NCBI GenBank assembly: GCA_903945495.1
Contig: CAJAVU010000070.1
Coordinates: 41,681 to 105,680, forward strand
Source of the DNA: an uncultured Flavobacteriales bacterium
Lineage (GTDB): Bacteria > Bacteroidota > Bacteroidia > Flavobacteriales_D > Crocinitomicaceae
Reading direction: 5' to 3'
Length of the DNA stretch: 64,000 nucleotides
Shown here: in pieces, positions 46,628 through 56,131 of the stretch
Layout: each line of letters starts with the position of its first letter
Numbering within the stretch: the stretch's first letter is position 1
The notes under the pieces: model-generated
Told to the model about the DNA's origin: nothing
What the model saw: the letters and a program-made list of their open reading frames with translations, nothing else
Databases searched by the model: none
Program-made: the position numbers and the translations under genes

Positions 46628-47701
46628 CTAATACCGAAATAAATTCAAATAGGCAGATTTCAACGCATTGACAGAAAAACGCTCCTCGATGGTTTGTTTA
46701 CCAGCTTTACCAAGTCGAACCCGCAATTCTTTGTTTTCGAGTAATGAGCTCAGTTTTTCTTTCCATTCTTCTGGACTACCAGCTAAAAAACCATTGACAC
46801 CATCGTGTACAATTGATGTATTCACTCCAACTGGCGACATCACCGAAGCAATTTCTAATGACATGTATTGCAATCCTTTGAATCCACATTTACCTTCCGA
46901 CCAAATATCATGATTCAACGGCATGACTCCAATATTCATCTTTGCCAAATCTTCAATTTCAGTTTCCTTGTTCCATTTGATGAACTGTAAAGACTTCAAT
47001 TCAAAGTTCGGTGCTTCATTTGAAATCACTAAAAAGGTGAAAGTATGTGTTTTTTCTAACTCTTGCAAGACTGGAATTAATTCATTCAAGTAATGCATGG
47101 TTGTATGCGTACCTGTCCAACCAATCACCATGTTGTCTTGCGCTTGATCGCACATTTCATTGTGATGATTAACTGTATCAATAGTCGTTGGAATAATCGA
47201 AACAGAAGAATTGTATTGACGCGCGTAACTAGCCAAATAGTCATTTCCAGCAGTGACATGTGAAGCCCATTTCATACAATAATTCACTTTCCAATACGCT
47301 TTTAATCGTTGGAATTTTGCATTCGTTTCGCTGTAATTCGCTAACCAAATCGCATCGTCAAAATCATAAATGAATTTTCTTCTCAATATTTTGGCAACAA
47401 TCCATTCAAATACGGGTGGACCAATCTGCGCCATTTCACGATGTACAAATAGGTAATCAGCGCGATGAAGTTTAAATAGCAAGAAAAATCTACGCATAAA
47501 ACTTCCTAAAATGCCGGCCATCTTTTTGAATGTTTTTCCTTCTGCATACAAGGTTTTCCAAGTAAGCTCATTCAGGAATGGATACAATTCAACCGTGTAA
47601 CCATTTTCTTCCAAGTCGGGCAAATATTGCTCGAACCTAAAACGCTGTGATGGCGCTTCTCCTTTCGGATAGGGAACAAGGAAGAAAATTGTTTTTGACA
47701 T
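46628..47701 (-). CDS. Glycosyltransferase, GT4-like
   Basis: 357 residues, GT-B fold. The N-terminal part begins IFFLVPYPKGEAPSQRFRFEQYLPDL and contains YDFDDAIWLANYSETN; the C-terminal half has IGWTGTHTTMHYL and the nucleotide-sugar region GKCGFKGLQYMSLEIASVMSPVGVN. It transfers a sugar in surface polysaccharide or lipopolysaccharide synthesis; donor and acceptor are unknown. It is the last gene of a block with another glycosyltransferase and asnB, all on the minus strand. Confidence 0.88.
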   Translation of the reverse strand: MSKTIFFLVPYPKGEAPSQRFRFEQYLPDLEENGYTVELYPFLNELTWKTLYAEGKTFKKMAGILGSFMRRFFLLFKLHRADYLFVHREMAQIGPPVFEWIVAKILRRKFIYDFDDAIWLANYSETNAKFQRLKAYWKVNYCMKWASHVTAGNDYLASYARQYNSSVSIIPTTIDTVNHHNEMCDQAQDNMVIGWTGTHTTMHYLNELIPVLQELEKTHTFTFLVISNEAPNFELKSLQFIKWNKETEIEDLAKMNIGVMPLNHDIWSEGKCGFKGLQYMSLEIASVMSPVGVNTSIVHDGVNGFLAGSPEEWKEKLSSLLENKELRVRLGKAGKQTIEERFSVNALKSAYLNLFRY

Positions 47702-47753
47702 GGATGGTTATTTGAATATTCGAAAATTTGATTGATTTGAGAATTAGACTGTA

Positions 47754-48974
47754 TTAATTGAGTAATTTTTGGTAAACACTTAAATAACGTTCAACTCCAA
47801 CTTCCAATCCATAAAATTCATGTGAACCTTTCATGGTTGACGTTCGATCGTAGCATGAATCATTAATTAATGAAGTTTTGTAGTTTTCATCATTCATTTC
47901 GTCAATTACAATTCCAGCGTTGTATTGCTTTACTACCAAATCCGTATCACCAACGCCTGCATTGCAAACCAATGGAATTCCCATCGCCATAATTTCACCT
48001 TGTTTTGTTGGTGATGAGGCTTTTTTGGAATAGCTCGGACGAATGAAAAAGATCGAAGCAGAAAATAAACTAATGTTCAAGGGAACTTCAGCATGACGAC
48101 AAGAAGTGATAATAATCGATTCTGCATCAATTCCTTTTTCACTTGCTTTTGTCAAAATGGTTGATGGATTTTCACCTGTTACAAACAAAAATTTCGCATT
48201 GGAATTTTCTGTTTTCAATATTTTAAAATAATCCAACATTTCTGGAAGCATGTACCACGTTCCAATCGAACCAACATAACCCAAGATAAAATCTGTAGCT
48301 TGTATTTTCAATTGTTGACGCAATTCATTTTGCTTCGTTTCTGAAATAGTCGTTGGATCAAATAAATTTAAATCAACACAACATGGAATGACTTCGATTT
48401 TCGGCGGATTGGTTTTAAACGCAGGCCAACTTTCGATTTCATTTTTTCCATTGTGCGTCAATGAAATGGTATAATCAGCTTGCGAAAAAAACTGTAATTC
48501 TTTCTTTTTAAAGAAATTGTAAACGGTTTTAAAAACTGGATTTCCAAGACTCCAAATGTTACCATCGACCCGTTCATTTGCCCAGAATCCGCGCATATCG
48601 AACAAGAATTTGGTGCCAAAACGCTTTTTCATTCCAAGTCCAACTAATGCTGAAATATAACTTCTACAATGAATAATTTTAAAGGAATGTTCTTTGTGTA
48701 AACGATGCGCCAAACGTTTCATGCGTTGAACATCGTAAATTGTCGAAAGTAATGGCGGTTTTTTGGTATAACTCAAGGGATGCCAAATGATTCCGTGTTG
48801 ATCACAAATCGCTTGAATGTGTTCACGATGCAATGCAAATTTCTCTTCCTTTTCAAAACTGATCAAATGAAATTGAAATCCTTCTTTGGATAAACCACCC
48901 AAATACGGCAACACTTGCGATTGCCCTAGCGGATCTGTCATCCCATCGTATGATATGTATAGTATATTCGTCAA
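47754..48974 (-). CDS. Glycosyltransferase, GT4-like, TTG start
   Basis: 406 residues, GT-B fold. NILYISYDGMTDPLGQSQVL is the conserved family N-terminus, so translation should begin at TTG (caa 48972-48974); an in-frame stop lies three codons further upstream and no ATG precedes the motif. The C-terminal half has FILGYVGSIGTWYML and SPTKQGEIMAMGIPLVCNAGVGD. It probably acts on the same glycan as its neighbours. A heptamer repeat array fills the short gap between this start and asnB. Confidence 0.88.
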   Translation of the reverse strand: MTNILYISYDGMTDPLGQSQVLPYLGGLSKEGFQFHLISFEKEEKFALHREHIQAICDQHGIIWHPLSYTKKPPLLSTIYDVQRMKRLAHRLHKEHSFKIIHCRSYISALVGLGMKKRFGTKFLFDMRGFWANERVDGNIWSLGNPVFKTVYNFFKKKELQFFSQADYTISLTHNGKNEIESWPAFKTNPPKIEVIPCCVDLNLFDPTTISETKQNELRQQLKIQATDFILGYVGSIGTWYMLPEMLDYFKILKTENSNAKFLFVTGENPSTILTKASEKGIDAESIIITSCRHAEVPLNISLFSASIFFIRPSYSKKASSPTKQGEIMAMGIPLVCNAGVGDTDLVVKQYNAGIVIDEMNDENYKTSLINDSCYDRTSTMKGSHEFYGLEVGVERYLSVYQKLLN

Positions 48975-48985
48975 TCTTTTTTATG

Positions 48986-49053
48986 TTCTATGCTCTATGT
49001 TCTATTTTCTACTCGCCTCTCGTCTCTCGATTCTCAGTTCTCGATTCTCAAAT
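48986..49053 (-). repeat. Heptanucleotide-periodic repeat array A, at the asnB stop codon
   Basis: Degenerate 7-mers follow each other: TTCTATG, CTCTATG, TTCTATT, then TCTCGTC, TCTCGAT, TCTCAGT, TCTCGAT. The array runs up to the asnB stop codon, which reads TGA in TGAGAATCGAG on the minus strand. Similar arrays occur at 57551, 57873, 59289, 60696 and 63255. Confidence 0.75.
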
Positions 49054-50955
49054 CATCCACTTCCCATACCACATCTGGAACATTAGTAAATACCACAATT
49101 TCACATCAAATTCTTTCTTGCCACCAAAGAAATCTGCTTTCAACTTCGCAACAAATTCCCAGTTGAAAAGTCCCTGTTCTCGTATGTTCTTTTCTGAAAT
49201 GTGTTCTTCAACTAATTCGCGCAAATCATTTTGTAACCAATGAGCAATTGGAATTGCGAAGCCCATTTTTGGACGATCCATCATTTCTTTCGGGATGTAA
49301 TCGTGAACTATTTCTTTCAAAATATATTTCTTTTCACCATTGTGATATTTGAAATCATCCGGCAAAGTTGCAGCCCATTCAATTACGCGATGATCCAAAA
49401 ACGGTTCGCGTCCTTCCAAACTTGCTGTCATCGTTGCGCGATCGACTTTTTGTAGAATATCGTCCAACAAATACGTTTGATAATCAATCGCCATCATGTA
49501 AGCCAAAGGCGTTGAAAATTCAGCTTTCAGTTCTTTTGATTTATAATGTGTTGACAAAGCCTCGAAATTCGTGTTTGTCAATACAGCTTTCAATTGTTCG
49601 TCGGTGTATTGTTGACTTAAACTCAACATGATTTGTTCCGAAGAAGGATTGCGAAGAATGCCTTTTAATTTCTCGTATCGGTTGTGAAAATTGTATTTGT
49701 TTTTGAGCACTGGAATTCGTTCAGAAGGAATCAACTCCATCATTCCAGCCATTGATTTGCGCACGAATCCAGGAAGTTGTTCCATTTTCTTTCCGTAGCG
49801 CATCAAATAATCATAGCGATTGTATCCTGCAAAAACTTCATCTCCTGCATCTGCACTTAAAGCAACAGTCACGTGTTTGCGCGCCATGATACTCACTAAA
49901 GTTGTTGGAATTGCACTGCTATCTGCAAATGGTTCGTCGTAATAAAACGGCAAATCCACAATTAAATCAGTCGCGTCTTTTTGCGTACACTCAATTTCAG
50001 TATGATCGGTTCCTAAGTGTTTCGCAACATCTTTTGCATACGGCGCTTCGTTCAGACCAATATCAGGAACAGCAATCGTGAACGTTTTTAGCTTCTCCGT
50101 TCGATTCTTTTGCAACAAAGAAGTTACGCAAGCACTATCGTAACCACCACTCAGGAATACGCCAACAGGAACATCTGCAACCATTCGGTATTCGCAGGCT
50201 GAACTCAGAATTTTTTCTGTTTCAGTTTTTGCTTCATCAAATGAAATCGATGTTTTTGCTTGATTGTAAGCATCGTAAACATTCCAATAGTGTTCATGTT
50301 GAATGGAGTGATCTTCCAAATTCAAAGTCAAGGAATGTCCTGGCTCTAACTTAAAGCAATCTTCGAAAATACAATGTGGCGTTGGAACATTTCCATATTG
50401 CATGAAAGCACCAACAGCAGCGATATTAATTTTCTTTTGAAATCTTGGATGCTCATGAAACGCTTTCAATTCAGAAGCAAACAAGAATAAATCATCCTTT
50501 TTGTAATAGAAAAATGGTTTCACACCAGCGCGGTCACGCACACAGAAAATAGTATTCGCTTTTGTATCGTACAGCACAATTGCAAACATACCAATGAACT
50601 TTTCTATACATGCTTTTCCCCATTGAGCATAAGCATGAAGAATCATTTCTGTATCAGAACCACCCACAAAGGAATGTCCGAGAGCACTTAATTCATCTTT
50701 AATTTCTTGGTAATTGTAAATCTCACCATTGAAACAAATCCAAAGATGTTCGAACTGCATTGGTTGCGTTCCGTGTTCACTTAAATCGATGATGGAAAGT
50801 CGGCGGTGACCAAAGCCAATCTGGGCTTTTTCTTCGTTTAACAATTGAATTCCACTTCCGTCAGGACCTCGATGGAAAAGGGTGTTCGTCATCCTTTCCA
50901 ATGTATTTTCAGAAGAAGACCTAGCAAAATCAATGAATCCGGTTATTCCGCACAT
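49048..50955 (-). CDS. asnB: Asparagine synthase (glutamine-hydrolysing)
   Basis: 635 residues. The N-terminal glutaminase has the nucleophile Cys2 (MCGITGF), RRLSIIDLSEHG, and FNGEIYNY. The synthetase domain has the PP-loop FLSGGYDSACV and REPFLDHRVIEWAA. Its place beside two glycosyltransferases suggests a glycan-linked amidotransferase of the AsnB type, common in polysaccharide clusters, as well as or instead of asparagine supply. The stop codon is the first triplet of heptamer array A. Confidence 0.9.
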   Translation of the reverse strand: MCGITGFIDFARSSSENTLERMTNTLFHRGPDGSGIQLLNEEKAQIGFGHRRLSIIDLSEHGTQPMQFEHLWICFNGEIYNYQEIKDELSALGHSFVGGSDTEMILHAYAQWGKACIEKFIGMFAIVLYDTKANTIFCVRDRAGVKPFFYYKKDDLFLFASELKAFHEHPRFQKKINIAAVGAFMQYGNVPTPHCIFEDCFKLEPGHSLTLNLEDHSIQHEHYWNVYDAYNQAKTSISFDEAKTETEKILSSACEYRMVADVPVGVFLSGGYDSACVTSLLQKNRTEKLKTFTIAVPDIGLNEAPYAKDVAKHLGTDHTEIECTQKDATDLIVDLPFYYDEPFADSSAIPTTLVSIMARKHVTVALSADAGDEVFAGYNRYDYLMRYGKKMEQLPGFVRKSMAGMMELIPSERIPVLKNKYNFHNRYEKLKGILRNPSSEQIMLSLSQQYTDEQLKAVLTNTNFEALSTHYKSKELKAEFSTPLAYMMAIDYQTYLLDDILQKVDRATMTASLEGREPFLDHRVIEWAATLPDDFKYHNGEKKYILKEIVHDYIPKEMMDRPKMGFAIPIAHWLQNDLRELVEEHISEKNIREQGLFNWEFVAKLKADFFGGKKEFDVKLWYLLMFQMWYGKWMI

Positions 50956-51073
50956 AGTACGAAGATAACAATTCTTCTAAAAGTGGAATTTTGTTTCATA
51001 AAAAAGTAATTATTTTTTAAAGTTTAGTGTAACTTCATGGTCAATTGAGCCTTTTATAGAGTCGGTTGTATTG

Positions 51074-52162
51074 ATGCACATGAAAATGAAAACAAAATCT
51101 CTCCTTACTGTTTCTTTTATCGTTGGTACATTTCTATGTGTTTCGCTAGTGACTTCGTGTTCTAATGCAGAAACAAATAATTCCGACAAGCAATCTAAAA
51201 ATTCGAAAAGCGAAGTTATCCCAAGTATTCAAGTGAAAAATGAATTGGTAGAAAGTGAACTTTTGTTAGAAGGAAAAATTGACTATCGCATGGTAAAAGA
51301 CCTTACTTTTTCTGTTGGCGGAATTTTAGAAGCAGGCGATGTTTCACTGAATCCTGGATCGGAATTTAAGTTCAATAATTTACTGTTCAAGCTGAATCTG
51401 AAAGATGCTTTTGCCTTGCTGAGCGCAAAAAAGAAGGATTTAGCAAATTCGTTTAATTCGTTTATCCGGGATTTAAATAAGTCTGGAACTTCTAGCCAAC
51501 AGGGGGAATTGATAAATGTTGACAAATGGCAAACGTTTGCGGGGCAAATAAAACCAGAGAAACGTCTTCCGAAACTCCCGATTTTTAAGACAAAAACAGA
51601 AGAGAATTTATTGTTAGAAAATAATTTGTTTGTACAATACGATGAGGTTCAGCAGTTGGAACAAGCTATTGAACACTATTTTTATTTGGCTCCGTTTGAT
51701 GGAATTGTTCTTTCAATTAAAAGTAAAGTCGGAAATCGAATCAAACCAAATCAAAGTGTTGCTCGAATTGCGAAAAATGGAGAATATAAAGTTGTTGCGC
51801 GTGTCGATGCAAACCAAGCAAATCCAAGTTCTAGCATTGAATTGTTGAATGATGCAAAAGAATCAATTGGACGAGCTACATTCCTTTCAGCGAAAAAAGT
51901 CGGTAATCAAAAAGTGTTGAGTTTTTCCATTGAACTAAACAAAGGTGTGCGAACTGAAATTGGTCAAAGCGTATATGTAAAGACCAACTTAAAGAATCAA
52001 AAGGCATGTTACTTACCCAAATCTGCAGTTGATAAATCTGCAGTGAGTGTTTGGGAAAATGGAATGAAGCAAAAAAAGAACATTCTCGTTTTGAAGGAGG
52101 AAGAAAACCGCTGTTTAGTTTCAGGATTAAAAGATGGAGAAGTGGTACTCTTAGAGAACTAA
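51074..52162 (+). CDS. HlyD-like membrane-fusion lipoprotein (orphan)
   Basis: 362 residues from ATG 51074. A lipoprotein signal (LCVSLVTSC) is followed by a Ser/Asn/Lys-rich stretch, a biotinyl-lipoyl-like half (LTFSVGGILEAGDVSLNPGSEFKF), an alpha-helical hairpin and the returning half (FDGIVLSIKSKVGNRIKPNQSVARIA). The last part is a beta-barrel domain as in RND adaptors. Adaptors work with an inner-membrane pump and an outer-membrane channel; neither is adjacent, so partners must lie elsewhere or the protein has another job. Confidence 0.8.
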   Translation: MHMKMKTKSLLTVSFIVGTFLCVSLVTSCSNAETNNSDKQSKNSKSEVIPSIQVKNELVESELLLEGKIDYRMVKDLTFSVGGILEAGDVSLNPGSEFKFNNLLFKLNLKDAFALLSAKKKDLANSFNSFIRDLNKSGTSSQQGELINVDKWQTFAGQIKPEKRLPKLPIFKTKTEENLLLENNLFVQYDEVQQLEQAIEHYFYLAPFDGIVLSIKSKVGNRIKPNQSVARIAKNGEYKVVARVDANQANPSSSIELLNDAKESIGRATFLSAKKVGNQKVLSFSIELNKGVRTEIGQSVYVKTNLKNQKACYLPKSAVDKSAVSVWENGMKQKKNILVLKEEENRCLVSGLKDGEVVLLEN

Positions 52163-52274
52163 TTTTCGTGCTTTCCTCAACTTCAGGTACTTAGATTTAG
52201 TTACCTTTTTTGTTCTTTACAATCATTTAATTCAAGTTTAAAATTGCGTGCGATTTATCGTGAAATGCTTGGTG

Positions 52275-52282
52275 TACCTTTG
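52275..52282 (+). promoter_or_regulatory. -7 element of the second SpoIIE phosphatase gene
   Basis: TACCTTTG fits TAnnTTTG, 17 nt upstream of the ATG at 52300. Confidence 0.5.
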
Positions 52283-52299
52283 TTTCAAAGAAAAATCAA

Positions 52300-53100
52300 A
52301 TGTTAGCTGAATTGAAGAAACCACAAGAAGCTGACCTCACTACTTACATTGAAAGTTTAAATTACGCACAAATTATTCAGCGAGGATTATTGCCCAAGAA
52401 ACGTCATTTTAAGCGTTTGTTTGAAGATTATTTCGTCATTTACAAACCATTGAACATTCTTTCAGGGGATTTTTATTGGATTGGGAAAAAAGATCATTTG
52501 ACGTATGTTGCTGTGGGCGATTGCACAGGTCATGGTGTTCCGGGAGCTTTACTTTCTGTCTTGGCTTCGAGTATTTTGGAATATTCCATCATGAATAAAG
52601 GACTGAATAAAACGAATAAAATTTTACAAGAAGTCGACAAGAAATTTATTGAAAGTTTTTCAGGAGCAAAAGAAGAATTCTTTAACAACGACTGGGTCGA
52701 TATTGCATTGGTGTGCATTGATAACAAAGAAAATAAAATCTATTTCTCTTCAGCAAATCGCAAAATCTGTATTGTAAATACGAAAGCTGAAATTGATGTG
52801 TTGGCTGGAAGTCCATATCCAATTGGAGGTTGGCAAGTCGAACAACACCGCAAGTTTGAATCGCGTTCGTATGCCTTTAAAAAAGGAGATTGTTTGTACA
52901 TTGGATCAGATGGTTTTCAAGACCAGATTGGTGGACCGAAAAACAAAAAGTATTCATCGAAACGCTTGCATGAATTGTTTGGAACCATCGGGGAGAAGGG
53001 AATGAGCGAACAAGAAAGCTTATTAGAAAATGAATTTATGGATTGGAAAGGAGCGAATGATCAAATCGATGATGTGTGTATCGTTGGGATTCGATTGTGA
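52300..53100 (+). CDS. SpoIIE-family PP2C phosphatase, single domain
   Basis: 266 residues, mostly the phosphatase domain: YAQIIQRGLLP helix, PLNILSGDFYWIG, GDCTGHGVPGALLSVLASS, SSANRKI and IGSDGFQDQIGG. It has no sensor domain of its own, unlike the protein at 22858-24093. Related domains in Bacteroidota often end TPR or 7TM sensor proteins, so a partner sensor may exist elsewhere. The substrate is unknown. It precedes a small membrane protein by 35 bp. Confidence 0.88.
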   Translation: MLAELKKPQEADLTTYIESLNYAQIIQRGLLPKKRHFKRLFEDYFVIYKPLNILSGDFYWIGKKDHLTYVAVGDCTGHGVPGALLSVLASSILEYSIMNKGLNKTNKILQEVDKKFIESFSGAKEEFFNNDWVDIALVCIDNKENKIYFSSANRKICIVNTKAEIDVLAGSPYPIGGWQVEQHRKFESRSYAFKKGDCLYIGSDGFQDQIGGPKNKKYSSKRLHELFGTIGEKGMSEQESLLENEFMDWKGANDQIDDVCIVGIRL

Positions 53101-53135
53101 TTGAATGTTCTCAAAAAATTCGATAGATTCGTGAT

Positions 53136-53411
53136 ATGGATTTGAATGATGTAAACGCGATTCTGAAGAAAGTGGCAAAACCCTTTCTTATTGCTTTAAA
53201 TAGTTATTTAGGTTTTTATGCGACGGTTTTTAATGTGCGAAAATATTACTTCGAATCAGATGTCAATCAACAGAAATTTGAATTGATTTATGCTATCCTT
53301 TTTGGTGTTTATACGTGTGCTGTCATCTGGTTTGCAATCAAGCGCAAAAACCATTTATACCTTGTTCCTATTTTAGTTGTATTGTTCGCTAGTTATTTTA
53401 TTCTTGGATAA
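53136..53411 (+). CDS. Small membrane protein, function unknown
   Basis: 91 residues with three probable membrane helices (about 17-35, 50-70 and 74-91). It has few charged residues except between helices (KRKNH). No family is recognised. It may share a transcript with the phosphatase upstream. Confidence 0.65.
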   Translation: MDLNDVNAILKKVAKPFLIALNSYLGFYATVFNVRKYYFESDVNQQKFELIYAILFGVYTCAVIWFAIKRKNHLYLVPILVVLFASYFILG

Positions 53412-53422
53412 ATCTCACCTAA

Positions 53423-54730
53423 CTAATCGAATATTAGTTTTTTCAATTTTAACTGAACCGCTTGTAATTCCTTTAGCGCATCTTTCTGATTCATAATCAA
53501 GAAAATATATTTCCATTTGGAACCCGTTCTGCGCAAGTAGCGTGCAAAGGTGTGTGCAAGAATTCCTGAAACCGGCATGCTGATGAAATATACAATTTTT
53601 AGCCAAAGCGCGGGTTCAAACAGGTGATTGAAACCTAACAAGAATAAAGTATAAATAAGCGGATACAAAACGAAACCAATTAATACGCCCAAAGCTGCAT
53701 AATATTCCACGTATTTCGTCATGCGCTGCACAAGAAAATCAGTGAGTTTGTATTGTAAAAGATTGTGAATGATTCCAAACAGGAACAAGGGCAAACCAAG
53801 AAACAAAAACAAAATGGAAAGCGTTAATTGCATTTGGTACAAACGTGATCGAAAGCGGCGATGGATAAAATCTGCATGAATTTCCAACTTCTTCGATTGC
53901 CATTGAATGGTTGTCACCAATTGTTGTATTTCCTCGAATAAATACGGTTGAACCAATTGAATTTCTTCCATGCGATCTTTTATGCGTTTCATGAAACTTA
54001 CTTCATGCTCCACGTCGCGTTCACGCTCGATTCCCCAAAGAATATGAAGCGTATCTTCCAATAATTTTTCTTGTTCTGGACTTTCAGTTGTCACCAACAC
54101 ACGCTCCAAATGAATTCTGAATTTTTCAGTCAATTTTTTTGCTGCTAAAGAGGTATTTTCGCGGTAAGCTTCTAAATAATCCGTTACAAACAAACCGTGT
54201 TCCACCGAAACCAACACCGAACTCCTGAATTTTTCTGCTTCTGAATAGAACAAGCCCATTGGAACAACTTTCAAATTCAATTTACCATTGTTACGATTTT
54301 CAGCTTCGAGCGCAATACGGGCTGTTCCTGATTTTAATTCGCGCAATTGTCGTTCAGGGAAACTGTTTCCTTCTGGAAAGATCACTAAGGTTTTACCTTC
54401 TTCAAGAATTTTATAGCAAGCTGCAAATGAATCTTCATTGCTAATTCCTTTGATTTTTCCATCCACTTTTCGGTTGATGGGAATCATATTCAAACTTTGA
54501 AGAATCCGGCGTTTTAGTGGTGAACTGAAAAACGTTCCTTTCGCCATGTAATAAATAGGCTGTTGACAAACATTTCCAACCAACCATGCATCCATTAAAG
54601 TATTTGGGTGATTCGCAATGATAATCATTGGTCCATCATGCTTCAAGAAATGCGCATTCTTCACCTTGGTTTCACGGTAATACAAGCGAATCCCCAAGCC
54701 AACAATAAGTTTAAGTATGCGATATAACAT
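53423..54730 (-). CDS. Lysophospholipid/1-acylglycerol-3-phosphate acyltransferase-like protein
   Basis: 435 residues. The PlsC domain fills the first half: the H-x4-D motif is NHPNTLMD, followed by PINR, then FPEGNSFPER. The second half has helical regions and four membrane segments (about 300-400). It acylates a lysophospholipid or related acceptor at the inner membrane; the long C-terminal membrane part is typical of a Bacteroidota-type variant, and its substrate is unknown. It is convergent with the small membrane-protein gene and divergent from pabB. Confidence 0.87.
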   Translation of the reverse strand: MLYRILKLIVGLGIRLYYRETKVKNAHFLKHDGPMIIIANHPNTLMDAWLVGNVCQQPIYYMAKGTFFSSPLKRRILQSLNMIPINRKVDGKIKGISNEDSFAACYKILEEGKTLVIFPEGNSFPERQLRELKSGTARIALEAENRNNGKLNLKVVPMGLFYSEAEKFRSSVLVSVEHGLFVTDYLEAYRENTSLAAKKLTEKFRIHLERVLVTTESPEQEKLLEDTLHILWGIERERDVEHEVSFMKRIKDRMEEIQLVQPYLFEEIQQLVTTIQWQSKKLEIHADFIHRRFRSRLYQMQLTLSILFLFLGLPLFLFGIIHNLLQYKLTDFLVQRMTKYVEYYAALGVLIGFVLYPLIYTLFLLGFNHLFEPALWLKIVYFISMPVSGILAHTFARYLRRTGSKWKYIFLIMNQKDALKELQAVQLKLKKLIFD

Positions 54731-54770
54731 TTCTCAATTTGAAGTTCGAAGTTAAGAAAAAATTAAAAGC

Positions 54771-54868
54771 GGTGGCTTCGAGAGCCTCAGCCACCATTCG
54801 TGATAAACGGATATTCCGTTGACTGAGGCTCTCGAAGGCAACAGGACAGAATTGCTCTCGAAGCCACC
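54771..54868. repeat. Palindromic repeat cluster, same family as the hisHF linker
   Basis: Three related units lie between the acyltransferase gene and pabB. 54771-54795 has GGTGGCT/AGCCACC arms; 54818-54842 starts GTTGACTGAGGCTCTCG; 54855-54868 reads CTCTCGAAGCCACC. The 25 bp at 54818-54842 are the exact reverse complement of 62796-62820, inside the HisH-HisF reading frame. Confidence 0.85.
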
Positions 54869-54928
54869 AACAAACGTTTTGAAAACAATTATCTCCTCAA
54901 TCCGCCTGATTATTTTTAAATTCGTTGC

Positions 54929-56131
54929 ATGAATGAACATCCAATAATTTATTTGAACAGTAATGATGGTTCTGGAATCTTGGCATTTGGCGAAGGAGCG
55001 ATGTTCGTTAAGGAGGAAGGAACGAGTATTGAAGACATGCAAGCGTTCGTTGATGCACACGCCGGTGAATATTTATTTGGACACTTGGGATATGATTTGA
55101 AAAATGATTTTTATCCCTTGACTTCATCAAATACGGATCAATTGAATTTTCCTGATGCTTTTTTGTGGGCGCCGAAATATGTGGTAAAAATGTACAAAGA
55201 GCATTTTGATTTCTTACAAGGGGAAAAGAATGCAGAGAGTTTTGACTTTTTAAATTATTTCTTGGAAGAAGAAACTGATCAAAATTTCCATCACCACAAT
55301 TACAAGTTCAAGGCACGTATTTCGAAAGAGGAGTACATAGAGAAAGTTATTAAACTGAAAGTCCATATTCAACAAGGAGATATTTACGAAGTGAATTTTT
55401 GCCAAGAGTTTTATGCTGAAGATGCTGAAATGAACTTTCCAATGGATACGTATTTCCGTCTGAATGATTTGACACATGCACCTTTTTCTTCGTTTTATCA
55501 ATTTGGAGATTACGCGGCTTTTTGCGGAAGTCCTGAACGCTTTTTGAAAAAAGAGGGAAGTAAGTTGATTTCACAACCAATCAAAGGAACAGCGCCCCGT
55601 GGAGCAACCATTGAAGAGGATGAAAATCTGAAAAATTCCTTGCAAAATGATCCGAAGGAACGAGCAGAAAATACAATGATTGTTGATTTGGTGCGCAATG
55701 ATTTATCGCGCGTTGCTGAAAAAGATTCAGTAAAGGTGGATGAATATTGTGCGATTTATTCCTTCGATATGGTGCATCAAATGATTTCTACGATTTCATG
55801 TGAAGTTAAGCCAACGGTGACTTTTACAGATGTTTTACGAGCAACCTTTCCAATGGGTTCAATGACTGGAGCACCGAAATTACGCGCAATGGAATTGATT
55901 GAGGAAAATGAATCGTTTAAACGCGGTTTATATTCAGGTTCGATTGGTTACATCGCTCCAAATGGTAATTTCGATTTCAATGTGGTGATTCGCACCTTGC
56001 TATACAATGGTGAAAATCGTTATTTGTCATGCTCTGTTGGTGGTGCAATTACCATTCAATCAGATCCTGAGAAAGAATACGAAGAATGCATGGTGAAAGT
56101 GAAGCGTATTTTGGATGGCATGAATGGCTAA
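54929..56131 (+). CDS. pabB: Aminodeoxychorismate synthase component I
   Basis: 400 residues, chorismate-binding fold. SPERFLKKEGSKLISQPIKGT carries the Lys of PIKGT that marks aminodeoxychorismate synthase; further motifs are DLVRNDLSRVA, TFPMGSMTGAPK and GSIGYIAPNGNFDFNVVIRT. With a glutaminase subunit it makes the precursor of p-aminobenzoate for folate. PabA and PabC are not in the window. The last 8 bases overlap tilS. Confidence 0.9.
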   Translation: MNEHPIIYLNSNDGSGILAFGEGAMFVKEEGTSIEDMQAFVDAHAGEYLFGHLGYDLKNDFYPLTSSNTDQLNFPDAFLWAPKYVVKMYKEHFDFLQGEKNAESFDFLNYFLEEETDQNFHHHNYKFKARISKEEYIEKVIKLKVHIQQGDIYEVNFCQEFYAEDAEMNFPMDTYFRLNDLTHAPFSSFYQFGDYAAFCGSPERFLKKEGSKLISQPIKGTAPRGATIEEDENLKNSLQNDPKERAENTMIVDLVRNDLSRVAEKDSVKVDEYCAIYSFDMVHQMISTISCEVKPTVTFTDVLRATFPMGSMTGAPKLRAMELIEENESFKRGLYSGSIGYIAPNGNFDFNVVIRTLLYNGENRYLSCSVGGAITIQSDPEKEYEECMVKVKRILDGMNG

